From positions 1 to 61,258 of the forward strand of contig CAYSSJ010000016.1 of NCBI GenBank assembly GCA_964433675.1: DNA of 61,258 bases. The letters are read 5' to 3'. The notes under the pieces are model-generated. The model did no database searches. It was not told where the DNA came from and saw only the letters and a list, made by a program, of their open reading frames with translations. This stretch comes from CAYSSJ01 sp964433675. Its GTDB lineage: Bacteria; Cloacimonadota; Cloacimonadia; Cloacimonadales; TCS61. A program made the translations under genes and the position numbers. Positions 19,593-29,402 of the stretch are shown here, one piece after another (positions within the stretch are counted from its first letter, which is position 1; every line of letters begins with the position of its first letter).

Positions 19593-21650
19593 ATGAAAAA
19601 GTCCTATCTCATCATCTTTCTGTTATCAGTCATATTATCTCTTTATGGCAGTGAAGATATTGATAGTCTGAAATATAAAATTGAGCATAGTAGAAAAGAA
19701 AGTTCTGCTCAAGTAATGGCTTATTATGATTTGGGGATGCATTACCGTGAGATAGCACAATTTGATTCTGCCTACTCATATTTGGGAAAAGCGCTGCAAA
19801 TCGCTGAAAAAAGAGCGTATGATCATCTGCTACCCAAAATATATAATGGTATGGGAACGGTATGGTACAAACTTTCTAACTTTGACAAAGCCTTGCAGTA
19901 CTACAAGCAGGCGGTAGAATATGGCATCGAAAACGATGCGATTGGCAATACGAATCGGTTATTGAATATCGGGAAGACATATTTTTATCAGGGCGAATAC
20001 AACAATGCACTTGAATATTTTCAACAAGCCTATAACAATAGTGAAAAACATGATGATCTGCAGGGGAAGGCTCATTCTTACAAGGAGATGGCAAAGATCT
20101 ACAATATATGGGATAAATATCCTCAGGCGGAGCAGTATTATGAAAATGCATTACAAATTTATGAACATTTGGGAGATAAAAGACAAATATCCATAGTCTT
20201 AAACGAGTTGGGTATAATTGCCCGTCATGAAAAAGATCATCAAAAATCTATAGATTATCAGAAGAGATCACTGGCAATCAAAGAAGAAATTGGATACGAT
20301 TATGGTATTGCTGCATCATTGAATGGTTTGGGGATAACTCACAAAACAATTGGAGATTATGAAAATGCACTCGCATATTATCAAAAAGCACTTGCTATCC
20401 AGTTACGTATTGGCGATGATATGGGCGCTGCTGCTACAATTAGCAATATCGGATTAGTATATCAGCTTATGGATAATAACGAACTGGCACTCCGACAATT
20501 TATGGAAAGTAATCGGATGGCAGAAAAGATCAATTATCATCAGCTCATGCTGAATAATCTGAAAGCAATAGCCAATGTACACTCAGAGCAAAACAATTAT
20601 GAAGAATCTGTGCAATATTTGAATAAGTTTATAGTGATGAAAGACTCAGTCTTCAGTGAAGAAAAGCACAGACAATTTGCTGAGATGCAGACCAGATACG
20701 AAACTGTGAAAAAAGATAAAGAGAACGAACAGCTCAAATATGAATTGGAACTGAATTTTCTGGAGTTGAACAGACAAAGAGAACAGCGGAATATGCTGAT
20801 CATCATCAGTTTTATCATTCTTAGCTCAATGCTGATTATTATTATCTTGTATCGGATGAAAACAAAAGCATATCAAGCTCTTAGCAAAGCGAATGAACTT
20901 ATCATCGAGCAAAAGAAAGAGTTGGAATTGATGAACAAAACCAGAGACAGATTCTTCTCCATCATAGCCCATGATCTGAAAAATTCGCTGGTATCAACCA
21001 AAATGGGAGTCGATCTTCTGGATGATATCGATAAAATGGATAGAAAGATGAGTTTTACAGTAGTAAATGAACTGAAAGAAACTACCAGTAATCTAACCAA
21101 ACTATTGGAGAATTTGCTGCAATGGGCACGGATACAGATAGGACGAATTCATCTTGATCCTCAGGTGTTCACATTTTCCGAAGTTTTGGAAGATGTCTTG
21201 CTTGCTATGAAGAGTAGGGTCAAGCAAAAAAGTATCACTATCTCAGCCGATATTGATTCAACCGCCAAAGTAGAAGCTGACAAAAATATGGTCTATTCAA
21301 TTTTGCAAAACATTCTCAGTAATGCAATAAAGTTTTCTCTGCCGGGTGGTGAGATCGTTATTAGACAAAAACAAGAGGGTGATAAACTTCGGGTTTTCAT
21401 CATTGATAATGGAATAGGAATGAGTGCAGATGTTTTACAAAAAATCTTCAGAGTAGATGAGATTGTCTCTATGCCGGGAACAGATGGAGAAAGGGGGACA
21501 GGATTGGGTTTGATCCTATGCAAAGAATTTATAGAAAAAAACGGTGGAGAGATTAGAATAGAGAGCATAAAAGCGAAGGGTACAACTGTACAATTTACTT
21601 TACCGCTAAGCATTGGTAAAAATCAATCAATCCAAAAGGAGTGTTTATGA
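19593..21650 (+). CDS. TPR sensor histidine kinase
   Basis: A 685-residue membrane kinase. It has a signal peptide (residues 1-19), then about eight tetratricopeptide repeats (roughly 35-370, e.g. ALQYYKQAVEYGI, ALAYYQKALAIQLRIGD), forming the sensory part outside the membrane. A single transmembrane segment lies near 402-420 (LIIISFIILSSMLIIIIL). A coiled coil leads to HisKA with the phospho-accepting His in FFSIIAHDLKNSL (about residue 455). HATPase boxes are NILSNAIKFS, DNGIGMS and GTGLGL. Its stop overlaps the start of the sigma-54 response regulator, its obvious partner. The signal sensed is unknown. Confidence 0.92.
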   Translation: MKKSYLIIFLLSVILSLYGSEDIDSLKYKIEHSRKESSAQVMAYYDLGMHYREIAQFDSAYSYLGKALQIAEKRAYDHLLPKIYNGMGTVWYKLSNFDKALQYYKQAVEYGIENDAIGNTNRLLNIGKTYFYQGEYNNALEYFQQAYNNSEKHDDLQGKAHSYKEMAKIYNIWDKYPQAEQYYENALQIYEHLGDKRQISIVLNELGIIARHEKDHQKSIDYQKRSLAIKEEIGYDYGIAASLNGLGITHKTIGDYENALAYYQKALAIQLRIGDDMGAAATISNIGLVYQLMDNNELALRQFMESNRMAEKINYHQLMLNNLKAIANVHSEQNNYEESVQYLNKFIVMKDSVFSEEKHRQFAEMQTRYETVKKDKENEQLKYELELNFLELNRQREQRNMLIIISFIILSSMLIIIILYRMKTKAYQALSKANELIIEQKKELELMNKTRDRFFSIIAHDLKNSLVSTKMGVDLLDDIDKMDRKMSFTVVNELKETTSNLTKLLENLLQWARIQIGRIHLDPQVFTFSEVLEDVLLAMKSRVKQKSITISADIDSTAKVEADKNMVYSILQNILSNAIKFSLPGGEIVIRQKQEGDKLRVFIIDNGIGMSADVLQKIFRVDEIVSMPGTDGERGTGLGLILCKEFIEKNGGEIRIESIKAKGTTVQFTLPLSIGKNQSIQKECL

Positions 21651-22969
21651 GAAAGGTATTAATCATAGACGACGATAAGATTGTGGGGATCACATTAGCA
21701 CAGATTTTCGAGCGGGAGAACTTTGAAGTAAAGATCGCTCACAGCGGCAATGAGGGGATTGCAGCCACGATTGAGTTTCTGCCCGACATTGTGCTTTTGG
21801 ACTTCAAATTGCCGGATATGGATGGGTTTCAGGTACTGAAAAAGATCAAAGATTACGACAAAAATATCGATGTTGTTATGATCACCTCTTATGGAGAAAT
21901 CCCCAGAGCAGTTAAAGCTATTAAAATGGGCGCCACCGATTTTTTTACCAAACCGTTTGATAAGGCTGAGATAATGAGATTGGTGAAAAGCACACAGAAA
22001 AAGCAAAGAGACGTGGTTTCCGATAGCAACGATATCCAAAGAATGATGGGAAATAGCGAACCTTTGCAGCATGTTTTGGACAAAATAAACCGCATTCATT
22101 CTCATGATATCAATGTGTTTCTGGAAGGTGAGACCGGTACGGGAAAGGAACTTTTTGCCAGGATGATACATGCTAAAAGTCCGCGCCGGAATAAACCATT
22201 TATCGCAGTCGATTGCGGAGCCATACCGGACAATCTGTTCGAGAGTGAGCTTTTTGGTCATACCAAAGGGGCATTTACCGGAGCGATTTCCGATAAGAAG
22301 GGTAAATTCGAATTAGCAGATGGAGGGACTATTTTTTTGGATGAGATAAACAGTCTGCCCACGAATCTACAACCAAAATTTCTGCGTGTGATCCAGGAGA
22401 ATGAAATTCAAAGATTAGGTGCTGAAAAAACAACTAAAATAAATGTGAGAATAATCGCTGCTTCCAATAACGATATCTATAATGATGTGAAAAACGGTTC
22501 CTTCCGAGAAGACCTCTTTTATCGTATCCATGAATTCAAAATAGATTTGCCTACCCTAAAACAGAGACGAGATGATATCATGGTGATCGCAATATACTTC
22601 TTAAAAGAATTTAGCCGTGAATATCAGAAAGAAGTAACCGGCTTTAGCAAAGACGCCATCAATGCTCTGACAGATTATGCTTGGCCCGGCAATATCAGAG
22701 AGCTAAAAAATGCAATTCGAAGTGCGGTGATTCTTACTGATTCGAATATAATAACTAAAGAACATCTAATTTTGAAAAATATTAGAAAAAACAGCGAAGA
22801 GAGACAAGCTGAAAATCCCGTGTATGATAATTTTGTTTCAAAAACAGAAGATGAAATCATCTGCAAAACGCTTGAAAAAGCTAAATACAATAAAACCAAA
22901 GCAGCGAAATTATTGGGTATCAGCCGAAGCTATCTCTATAAAAAACTGAAAAATATCGACCTGGAATAA
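21647..22969 (+). CDS. sigma-54-dependent response regulator (NtrC family)
   Basis: A 440-residue activator. The receiver domain (1-120) has the acidic pocket IIDDD and phospho-acceptor Asp52 (LLDFKLPDMDG). The AAA+ domain (about 135-365) has Walker A GETGTGKE, the sigma-54-contact loop GAFTGA and Walker B GGTIFLDEI. A Fis-type helix-turn-helix ends the protein (TKAAKLLGISRSYLYKKLK). ATG 21647 overlaps the kinase stop (ATGA); a GTG frame from 21641 would swallow the ribosome site AAAGGA. It should be phosphorylated by the upstream TPR kinase. The sigma-54-type promoter at 23131 is a likely target. Confidence 0.93.
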   Translation: MRKVLIIDDDKIVGITLAQIFERENFEVKIAHSGNEGIAATIEFLPDIVLLDFKLPDMDGFQVLKKIKDYDKNIDVVMITSYGEIPRAVKAIKMGATDFFTKPFDKAEIMRLVKSTQKKQRDVVSDSNDIQRMMGNSEPLQHVLDKINRIHSHDINVFLEGETGTGKELFARMIHAKSPRRNKPFIAVDCGAIPDNLFESELFGHTKGAFTGAISDKKGKFELADGGTIFLDEINSLPTNLQPKFLRVIQENEIQRLGAEKTTKINVRIIAASNNDIYNDVKNGSFREDLFYRIHEFKIDLPTLKQRRDDIMVIAIYFLKEFSREYQKEVTGFSKDAINALTDYAWPGNIRELKNAIRSAVILTDSNIITKEHLILKNIRKNSEERQAENPVYDNFVSKTEDEIICKTLEKAKYNKTKAAKLLGISRSYLYKKLKNIDLE

Positions 22970-23130
22970 AACTGTTTTTATAAACACAATCTGTCGCCCA
23001 CCAAAGACATTTTGTCTTCCCATTACTGCTATAATATGAGAGGCTAAACAAAGGAGTGATATCTCTTAACTGATTGAACAGAAATAAGATATATCAAATC
23101 AAAAATGAGGAGTTCTCCATAAAATTATTG

Positions 23131-23146
23131 TGGTATGAGAATTGCT
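23131..23146 (+). promoter_or_regulatory. sigma-54-type promoter
   Basis: TGGTATGAGAATTGCT carries the invariant GG (23132-23133) and GC (23144-23145) exactly ten bases apart and ends with TTGCT, matching TGGCAC-N5-TTGCW at all but two positions. Transcription would start near 23157, leaving a short leader before GGGAGG and ATG 23184. A sigma-54 activator gene lies immediately upstream. Confidence 0.75.
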
Positions 23147-23183
23147 ATCTGTTTCTTTGTAAGAAAAAAAGTGGGAGGTTGTT

Positions 23184-26100
23184 ATGAAAAAGATAACTTT
23201 TGTTTTGTTTGTTTTGATGTTTATCACTTTAAACTATGCTCAGATAGCAGTAGTGCCGGTGGGAAGTGGGACAATTGGCAATCCTTACCAGATAGCAGAT
23301 TTAGAAAATCTCTATTGGATCACAGCTCCGGATTCGATCGTGCCTGTTCCCGATCAAGCTGCCAGATGGAGCAGTCATTATATTCAAATAGCAGATATCG
23401 ATGCTTCTTCCACCCAAAACTGGTTTCCGGATGGGACAGGCGGTTACTTTGGCTGGTTGCCTATTGTTCAGTTTTCCGGTAATTATGATGGCGATGGGAA
23501 AACCATCAGCAATCTCTATATGAATCGTCCCATCTATGGTGCTAGCGGTTTTGGGTTATTCGGTATAACTACCCAAGCAAGTGTCCTTTCCAATATTGTA
23601 ATGATTGATATCGATATAACTTGCAATGGGGGTCAGCAAAGTCAAATTGGTGGTTTAGTTGGATTTTGTTTTGGAACTGTAGATAATTGTTCTGTTAGCG
23701 GTAATATAGCAGGAACGGACAGAACTGGTGGGCTGGTGGGAGAATTGTATTATAATGGAATTATTTCCGGCTCATATTCAGAAGGAACCGTAAGTGGCAG
23801 CAGCATTGGCGGATTGGTTGGATTGAATCGGGGCACAATTTTGGATTCCTATTCATCCTCAGACTTGTATGGAGGTGGACAATGTGGCGGATTGGTGCAG
23901 TATAATGAAGGTACTATTGATGGTTGTCATGCAACCGGAGCAGTTACTACTAATGCAGTATCAAGTATGGGTGGTGGTCTGGTAGCTTCAAATTACGGTA
24001 TTGTTAGCAATAGTCACGCTACAGGTGCCGTTACAGCTGCAAACTCCGGTACAGATTCAGCCGGTGGATTGGTGGGGCAGAATTCCAATCTTATCTCAAA
24101 TAGTTATGCCTCGGGAAATGTTACCAGCTGCACTGCAGTCGGCGGTCTTGTAGCAAATAATAGTGGATATGCAGCGATTATCGAAAATTCATATTCGACC
24201 GGATATGTGGTTAACAATTATTCTTGGTGGACAATGACCAGCGGAGGTCTGGTAGGAGTTAATACAGGAGAAATTCACAATTCTTATACGCGCAGTAACA
24301 TTTTCAGAAATCATGAATATGGCACTTCCTACATCGCTGGTTTTGTAGGCAGGAACAATCAGGGCATTGTGGAGAATAGCTATTCCACCGGCTGGGTATC
24401 CTACCTGAATGCTGCCAATCCTACCGATAAAGGTTTTGCAGGAGGCGTAGACACCGGTGGAAATTACTCAATGAGCGGTAACTACTGGGATATGGATACT
24501 AGCTTTCAAACTTCCACAGCCGGAGGAGCGGAAGGTAGATCAACCGGTCATATGACTTATCCCTATGCTGTGGATACTTATCTAGGCTGGGATTTTACCC
24601 AAACTTGGGCAGAAGATCTAGATTATTCGTTGAATGATGGCTATCCCTATCTGCAAGAGACTATTATAAATCAAGTGGCTATGCCCATCTTTCAGCCAGA
24701 GCCCGGAATCTATACCGAAGCTACGGAAGTTACGATAGAAACTGTAACCGAAGATGCTACAATATTATATCGTGCTTCTATCAATGGGGGAATTTGGTCT
24801 GACTGGCAGAATTATACAGAGCCGATTAATATTCCGTTCGATACTCAGATAGATTTCGAAGCTTATGCTGAGAGAGTTGATTGGGAACCTAGTCCGATTG
24901 CAACTGCTTCCTATACTGTGACCGGTACAGTTGCTGCCCCTGTTTTCGCACCTGAATCCGGGAGTTATTGCGGAATAATGGAAGTAACAATAGAATCTGA
25001 TACAGAAGATGCTATAGTGAAATACAGTACTTCCGAAGATGCCGGCACAACTTGGTCAGAATGGGAAATTTATTCCGAACCGATAACGGTAAGCTTCTAT
25101 GCTGAGATCGATTTCAAAGCCTATGCAGAGAAAGAAAATTGGTTGACCAGTGAAATAACGGAAGCCTCATATATCGTAACGAGCACATTACCGCAGCATC
25201 CCGCAGGTGAGGGTACAGAGAGCAATCCTTACCAGATAGCCACTTTAGAGAATCTCTATTGGATCACAGCTCCGGATTCGATCGTGCCTGTTCCCGATCA
25301 AGCTGCCAGATGGAGCAGTCATTATATTCAAATAGCAGATATCGATGCGGCAGAGACAGCATTGTGGTATCCACAAGACGATGATAATCTGGGTTGGCTG
25401 CCGATTGGAAGCAATTCAAACCAATTTGCCGGTACTTATGATGGTAGTTACTTCAGTATTGATAATTTGTATATAAATCGATCTGATAAAGTCGGTCTTT
25501 TTTCCGTAATAAGTCAGGCTGGCATAGTGAAAGATTTGATATTACTTGATTGTGCTGTGAATGGTTACTATGATGTAGGAGCACTGGCAGGAAAGTCATA
25601 TGGTAATTTGCAAAATATTTCTGTCACCGGTACGATAACCGGACATGAGCGGGTAGGTGCTTTGTTGGGACAAAATATGTACAATCAGGTTATTAACTGT
25701 AATTCTTCCGGTTTTGTAACCCGTACAGGAGGGGGTGGTATAGGTGGCTTGGTTGGGCTCAACAGAGGTTTGATCAATGAATCATATTCAACTGCAGAAG
25801 TTAATGGACATGGCGGTCTTGTGGGGTCTAATCTTTCTTCCGGCATAATTTCGAACTCATATGCCACCGGTAATGTGAGTAGTGGCAGTAATTTGACGAT
25901 GGGAGGGTTGGTAGGTTCTAACAGTGGTTCAATAGCCGATTGTTATGCTTACGGAAACATAATTGCAACCGACCCAACAAGCACAAGCGGAGGGCTGGTG
26001 GGAGAGAACACTTATTTTGGAGGGGTGATCACCAGATCTTATGCTATTGGGAATGTTTCTGGCAAACATCAGGTAGGTGGATTTGTTGGTAAAAACAATG

Positions 26101-28988
26101 GAGAGATAACTTCATCTTATGCAAACGGCATTGTTAGTGGGAGCTATGCTTTTTGGGGGAATAGAGTCGGTGGGTTTGTCGGCTATAATAATAACAATAA
26201 CAACGGTTATATTTCTGATTGCTATGCACGAGGGAATGTCATCCGTACCCATCAAACGGAGGATCCAGGTTTTGGAGGATTTGTAGGGTTTAATGATCAG
26301 GGTGTGATACTAAACAGTTTTTCTACCGGCAGTGTGAGCTATACTGGGGCAACCAATCCTACCGATAAAGGCTTTGCCGGTGGCGTAGACACCGGTGGAA
26401 ATTACTCAATGAGCGGTAATTACTGGGATATGGATACCAGTAATCAAGCGACTACAGCCGGAGTAGCGGAAGGCAGATCAACCGGTCATATGACCTATCC
26501 TTATGCCGGTGATACTTATGTAGGATGGGATTTTACCCAAACTTGGGCAGAAGATCTAGATTATTCGTTGAATGACGGCTATCCTTATCTGCAAATGGAG
26601 GTCTATGTTCCGCAACCGCAGATAAGTGTGATACCGGAGAACTTTGTGTTAGAACTGAATGCAGGCGAGAATATAATCTTACCGATGATAATCTCAAATG
26701 ACGGAGATGCTGAACTGATTTTTTCTATTAATATCAATGGCGAAGTATTTACCATCACTGAGGTTCAGGTAAAATTCTCAGGATCAAACAGTAAAAATAG
26801 CTTAAGAAACACCGTACGGGAAGAGTGGTTAACAGCCAGTCCGCTTAGTGGAACTATACCTGCCGGTGAAGATTTGCTAATAGATATCACTTTCGATGCT
26901 GAATTTCTAGAACCCGGAAACTATAATACTGACATCATAGTGATCAATAATGCTCAGGAAGATGTGATAGTGCCGGTAGAGTTAACTGTAATAGATACAG
27001 TGTCAGATCCTGTGTTTTCACCGGAACCCGGGATTTATACAGAACCGATCGAAGTGATTATCCAAACTACTACAGAAGGTGCTACTATAATCTACCGCAC
27101 AACAAGCGATGGTGGAGCTTGGTCTGACTGGCAGAATTATACAGAGCCAATCAATATTCCGTTCGATACTCAGATAGATTTCGAAGCTTACGCTGAGAAA
27201 GATGACTGGATAACAAGTGAGACGGTTTCGGCTAGTTATATCGTTACCGGCACCGTAGCTAACCCGACATTTACTCCCGAGCCCGGTATCTACACCGATA
27301 CGATTGATGTTGTAATAGAAGTCTCTGAGGAACCTGCGGATATGGTAATAAGAGCCAGAAATCTGATACTTTCCGATAGAGCAGATAATGATTCAAAGAA
27401 GAGAGAACCAAGGCTGAACCAAAGCCGAAATGAGATAACGATATATTATCGCACTTCCACTGACGGTGGAACATGGACAGATTGGGAAGTTTATACAGAC
27501 CCGATCACCATCTCACTCGACACCGAGATGGATTTCGAGGCTTATGCAGAGAGAGATGACTGGATAACGAGTGAGACCGTATCTGCTAACTATATAGTCA
27601 CTGGAAGTGTAGCGGATCCAACCTTCTTACCTGAGCCTGGATTATACACTGAAGAAACCGATGTAACGATAGTAACAGCTACGGAAGATGCAACGATCAT
27701 GTATCGTACTTCCACTGGCGGTGGAGCATGGTCAGACTGGCAGGTTTACTCTGACCCCATTACTATTCCACTCGACACCGAGATGGATTTCGAAACCTAT
27801 GCGGAGAAAGATGATTGGATAACGAGCGAGACGGTAGAAGCAAATTATCTTGTCACCGGCACAGTTGCAACACCGGAGTTTGAACCTGAAGGTGATGTTT
27901 ATCTGGAAGCTCAGACTGTTAGCATAACCACAGCAACGACAGGCGCAACGATAGAATATTCATTTGACGGTGAAGAGTGGATTGAAGGGGACAGCGTTGA
28001 TATAGAATACACAACCATGCTCTATGCCCGAGCTTATCTGGAGAATTGGCTCGATAGTGAGATAGCCGAAGCTATGTATTATATCCTCAATCCACCTCAG
28101 GAACTAGAAGCAGAAGGATTCGCAGGCTATGTCCATCTAAACTGGCAGGCACCTTACAGCGGTGATGAATTGATTTTAACTGTCAGAAACAGACGCGACA
28201 ATCCCATCCGCACCAAACGACAGAGCATAAATAGACGAGACAGCGATGACCTTATAGGTTACAATGTTTATCGTCAACAAGATGATGAGTTCATATTGCT
28301 CAACCCCGAACCGATAACCCAAACTGAATACGAAGATTCGGACTTGGAAGCCGGTGCATATACTTACCATGTTACCGCTATCTACGAGCAAGGCGAATCC
28401 AACCCATCCGATACATCCACAGCTACGGTTAATATGGTAGCTATACCTGAGTTCTCACCGGAGCCTGGTTATTATGAGGAAGAGATCGAGCTGATAATCT
28501 CCTGTGAGACAGAAGACGCTGAGATCTACTTTACACTAGACGACAGTGAACCAACCCACGAATCTCTGCTTTACACCGAACCGGTTATGCTGGACAGTAC
28601 AGTAACAGTAAAAGCAAGAGCATTCAAAGAAGACTGGCTGCCCAGCGAAATAGCCGAAGGGTTATATGAGATCGAGATAACCGATGCGGAAGATGATATC
28701 ATCGTACCTATAGTCACCTCACTCGGTTCTGCTTATCCCAATCCCTTCAACCCGGAGACCACCATCCCATTCTCACTCAGCAAGCCTCAGCATGTCAGTA
28801 TCGCTATCTACAACATCAGAGGTCAGAAGGTCAGAGAGCTGGTCGATACCGAGTATGAAGCCGGCTACCATCAAATAGTCTGGAATGGCAGAGATGAGCG
28901 GGGCAGGCAGGTATCCAGTGGTGTTTATTTGTATCGATTTCAATGCGGAGAGCAGAGTGTAGTAAAGAGGATGCTGCTTTTGAAGTAA
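23184..28988 (+). CDS. large GLUG-repeat surface protein with T9SS-type sorting domain
   Basis: A 1934-residue secreted protein with signal peptide MKKITFVLFVLMFITLNYAQ. Two blocks of about 450 residues (20-490, 675-1140) consist of GLUG-type repeats (GGLVG...N.G.I..SYATGNV), which form beta-helix-like adhesin structures. Two chitobiase/hexosaminidase C-terminal-like modules (F.PEPGIYTE, about 80 residues each) follow the first block. After the second block come an Ig-like domain, four more such modules, an FN3 domain (about 1640-1750), one further module, and a T9SS type A tail (YPNPFNPETTIPFSLS...GVYLYRF). It is likely an adhesin or matrix protein controlled by the upstream kinase/sigma-54 pair. 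The ligand is unknown. Confidence 0.9.
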   Translation: MKKITFVLFVLMFITLNYAQIAVVPVGSGTIGNPYQIADLENLYWITAPDSIVPVPDQAARWSSHYIQIADIDASSTQNWFPDGTGGYFGWLPIVQFSGNYDGDGKTISNLYMNRPIYGASGFGLFGITTQASVLSNIVMIDIDITCNGGQQSQIGGLVGFCFGTVDNCSVSGNIAGTDRTGGLVGELYYNGIISGSYSEGTVSGSSIGGLVGLNRGTILDSYSSSDLYGGGQCGGLVQYNEGTIDGCHATGAVTTNAVSSMGGGLVASNYGIVSNSHATGAVTAANSGTDSAGGLVGQNSNLISNSYASGNVTSCTAVGGLVANNSGYAAIIENSYSTGYVVNNYSWWTMTSGGLVGVNTGEIHNSYTRSNIFRNHEYGTSYIAGFVGRNNQGIVENSYSTGWVSYLNAANPTDKGFAGGVDTGGNYSMSGNYWDMDTSFQTSTAGGAEGRSTGHMTYPYAVDTYLGWDFTQTWAEDLDYSLNDGYPYLQETIINQVAMPIFQPEPGIYTEATEVTIETVTEDATILYRASINGGIWSDWQNYTEPINIPFDTQIDFEAYAERVDWEPSPIATASYTVTGTVAAPVFAPESGSYCGIMEVTIESDTEDAIVKYSTSEDAGTTWSEWEIYSEPITVSFYAEIDFKAYAEKENWLTSEITEASYIVTSTLPQHPAGEGTESNPYQIATLENLYWITAPDSIVPVPDQAARWSSHYIQIADIDAAETALWYPQDDDNLGWLPIGSNSNQFAGTYDGSYFSIDNLYINRSDKVGLFSVISQAGIVKDLILLDCAVNGYYDVGALAGKSYGNLQNISVTGTITGHERVGALLGQNMYNQVINCNSSGFVTRTGGGGIGGLVGLNRGLINESYSTAEVNGHGGLVGSNLSSGIISNSYATGNVSSGSNLTMGGLVGSNSGSIADCYAYGNIIATDPTSTSGGLVGENTYFGGVITRSYAIGNVSGKHQVGGFVGKNNGEITSSYANGIVSGSYAFWGNRVGGFVGYNNNNNNGYISDCYARGNVIRTHQTEDPGFGGFVGFNDQGVILNSFSTGSVSYTGATNPTDKGFAGGVDTGGNYSMSGNYWDMDTSNQATTAGVAEGRSTGHMTYPYAGDTYVGWDFTQTWAEDLDYSLNDGYPYLQMEVYVPQPQISVIPENFVLELNAGENIILPMIISNDGDAELIFSININGEVFTITEVQVKFSGSNSKNSLRNTVREEWLTASPLSGTIPAGEDLLIDITFDAEFLEPGNYNTDIIVINNAQEDVIVPVELTVIDTVSDPVFSPEPGIYTEPIEVIIQTTTEGATIIYRTTSDGGAWSDWQNYTEPINIPFDTQIDFEAYAEKDDWITSETVSASYIVTGTVANPTFTPEPGIYTDTIDVVIEVSEEPADMVIRARNLILSDRADNDSKKREPRLNQSRNEITIYYRTSTDGGTWTDWEVYTDPITISLDTEMDFEAYAERDDWITSETVSANYIVTGSVADPTFLPEPGLYTEETDVTIVTATEDATIMYRTSTGGGAWSDWQVYSDPITIPLDTEMDFETYAEKDDWITSETVEANYLVTGTVATPEFEPEGDVYLEAQTVSITTATTGATIEYSFDGEEWIEGDSVDIEYTTMLYARAYLENWLDSEIAEAMYYILNPPQELEAEGFAGYVHLNWQAPYSGDELILTVRNRRDNPIRTKRQSINRRDSDDLIGYNVYRQQDDEFILLNPEPITQTEYEDSDLEAGAYTYHVTAIYEQGESNPSDTSTATVNMVAIPEFSPEPGYYEEEIELIISCETEDAEIYFTLDDSEPTHESLLYTEPVMLDSTVTVKARAFKEDWLPSEIAEGLYEIEITDAEDDIIVPIVTSLGSAYPNPFNPETTIPFSLSKPQHVSIAIYNIRGQKVRELVDTEYEAGYHQIVWNGRDERGRQVSSGVYLYRFQCGEQSVVKRMLLLK
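23289..26500 (+). repeat. long intragenic duplication in the GLUG protein
   Basis: A segment beginning TCTATTGGATCACAGCTCCG at 23311 recurs at 25255 (offset 1944 bp) with roughly 95 identical bases. A second segment beginning ACCGATAAAGG at 24423 recurs at 26361 (offset 1938 bp) with high identity. The whole N-terminal block is therefore duplicated, with its two ends kept nearly identical and its middle diverged. Confidence 0.85.
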
Positions 28989-29016
28989 GTGTTTGGCATA
29001 TCGACCTCCTACAAAA

Positions 29017-29048
29017 AACAGAGACGAGTATGAAGACTCGTCTCTGTT
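29017..29048 (-). terminator. intrinsic terminator of the minus-strand orp-like operon
   Basis: A perfect 13-bp stem (AACAGAGACGAGT and its complement) with a six-base loop lies between two convergent genes. On the minus strand the stem is followed by TTTTTT, so it fits the minus-strand operon best. It could also slow plus-strand transcription out of the GLUG gene. Confidence 0.88.
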
Positions 29049-29063
29049 CTATACGTAGAGTAG

Positions 29064-29402
29064 TTAATGGTCACAAAGGTTTTCTTGAGTTTCAAGTTGA
29101 TCGTTGAGATAATTTTTCACCAAATCATCAGGTACAACTCCTTGGGCACCTACCACATAAGAGATATTATAATCAGCAAAAAGCTTTTGGGCACGTTGTC
29201 CCATTCCCGCAGCTATTATCAGATTTACACCATTATGTGACAACCAATATGGAAAAACTCCGGGCTGATGTGCCGGAGGACTCATCTCTTTTTTAGCTAT
29301 GATCTTCCTATTTGTTCGATCAATTGTGAATATGGCAAACTTCTCACAATGCCCGAAATGATCGCACAATTTACCGTTAACTGATGGTATTGCTATCTTC
29401 AT
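29064..29402 (-). CDS. NifB/NifX-family metal-cluster-binding protein (orp-like cluster)
   Basis: A 112-residue protein of the dinitrogenase iron-molybdenum cofactor (NifX/NafY) fold. It starts with MKIAIPSVNGKLCDHFGHCEKF, the typical strand followed by a DHFGH/C metal-binding loop, and has LIIAAGMGQRAQKLF near residue 60-75. It ends in a Cys-Asp-His tail. It overlaps the Mrp gene by 4 bp (ATGA), so it is the last gene of a tight operon. The context of MinD-like ATPases and other NifX-like proteins suggests cluster storage or delivery, not nitrogen fixation. Confidence 0.88.
   Translation of the reverse strand: MKIAIPSVNGKLCDHFGHCEKFAIFTIDRTNRKIIAKKEMSPPAHQPGVFPYWLSHNGVNLIIAAGMGQRAQKLFADYNISYVVGAQGVVPDDLVKNYLNDQLETQENLCDH

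Noticed and set aside
23050..23130. Activator-binding palindromes (e.g. GGAGTTCTCC) upstream of the sigma-54 promoter
   Set aside because: Arms of only four bases, single copy. Too weak to call without comparative data.
6688..28245. Arg-rich loops as insertions of one palindromic DNA element, as in Rickettsia
   Set aside because: The DNA of the inserts shares no common motif or palindrome; only amino-acid bias is shared.
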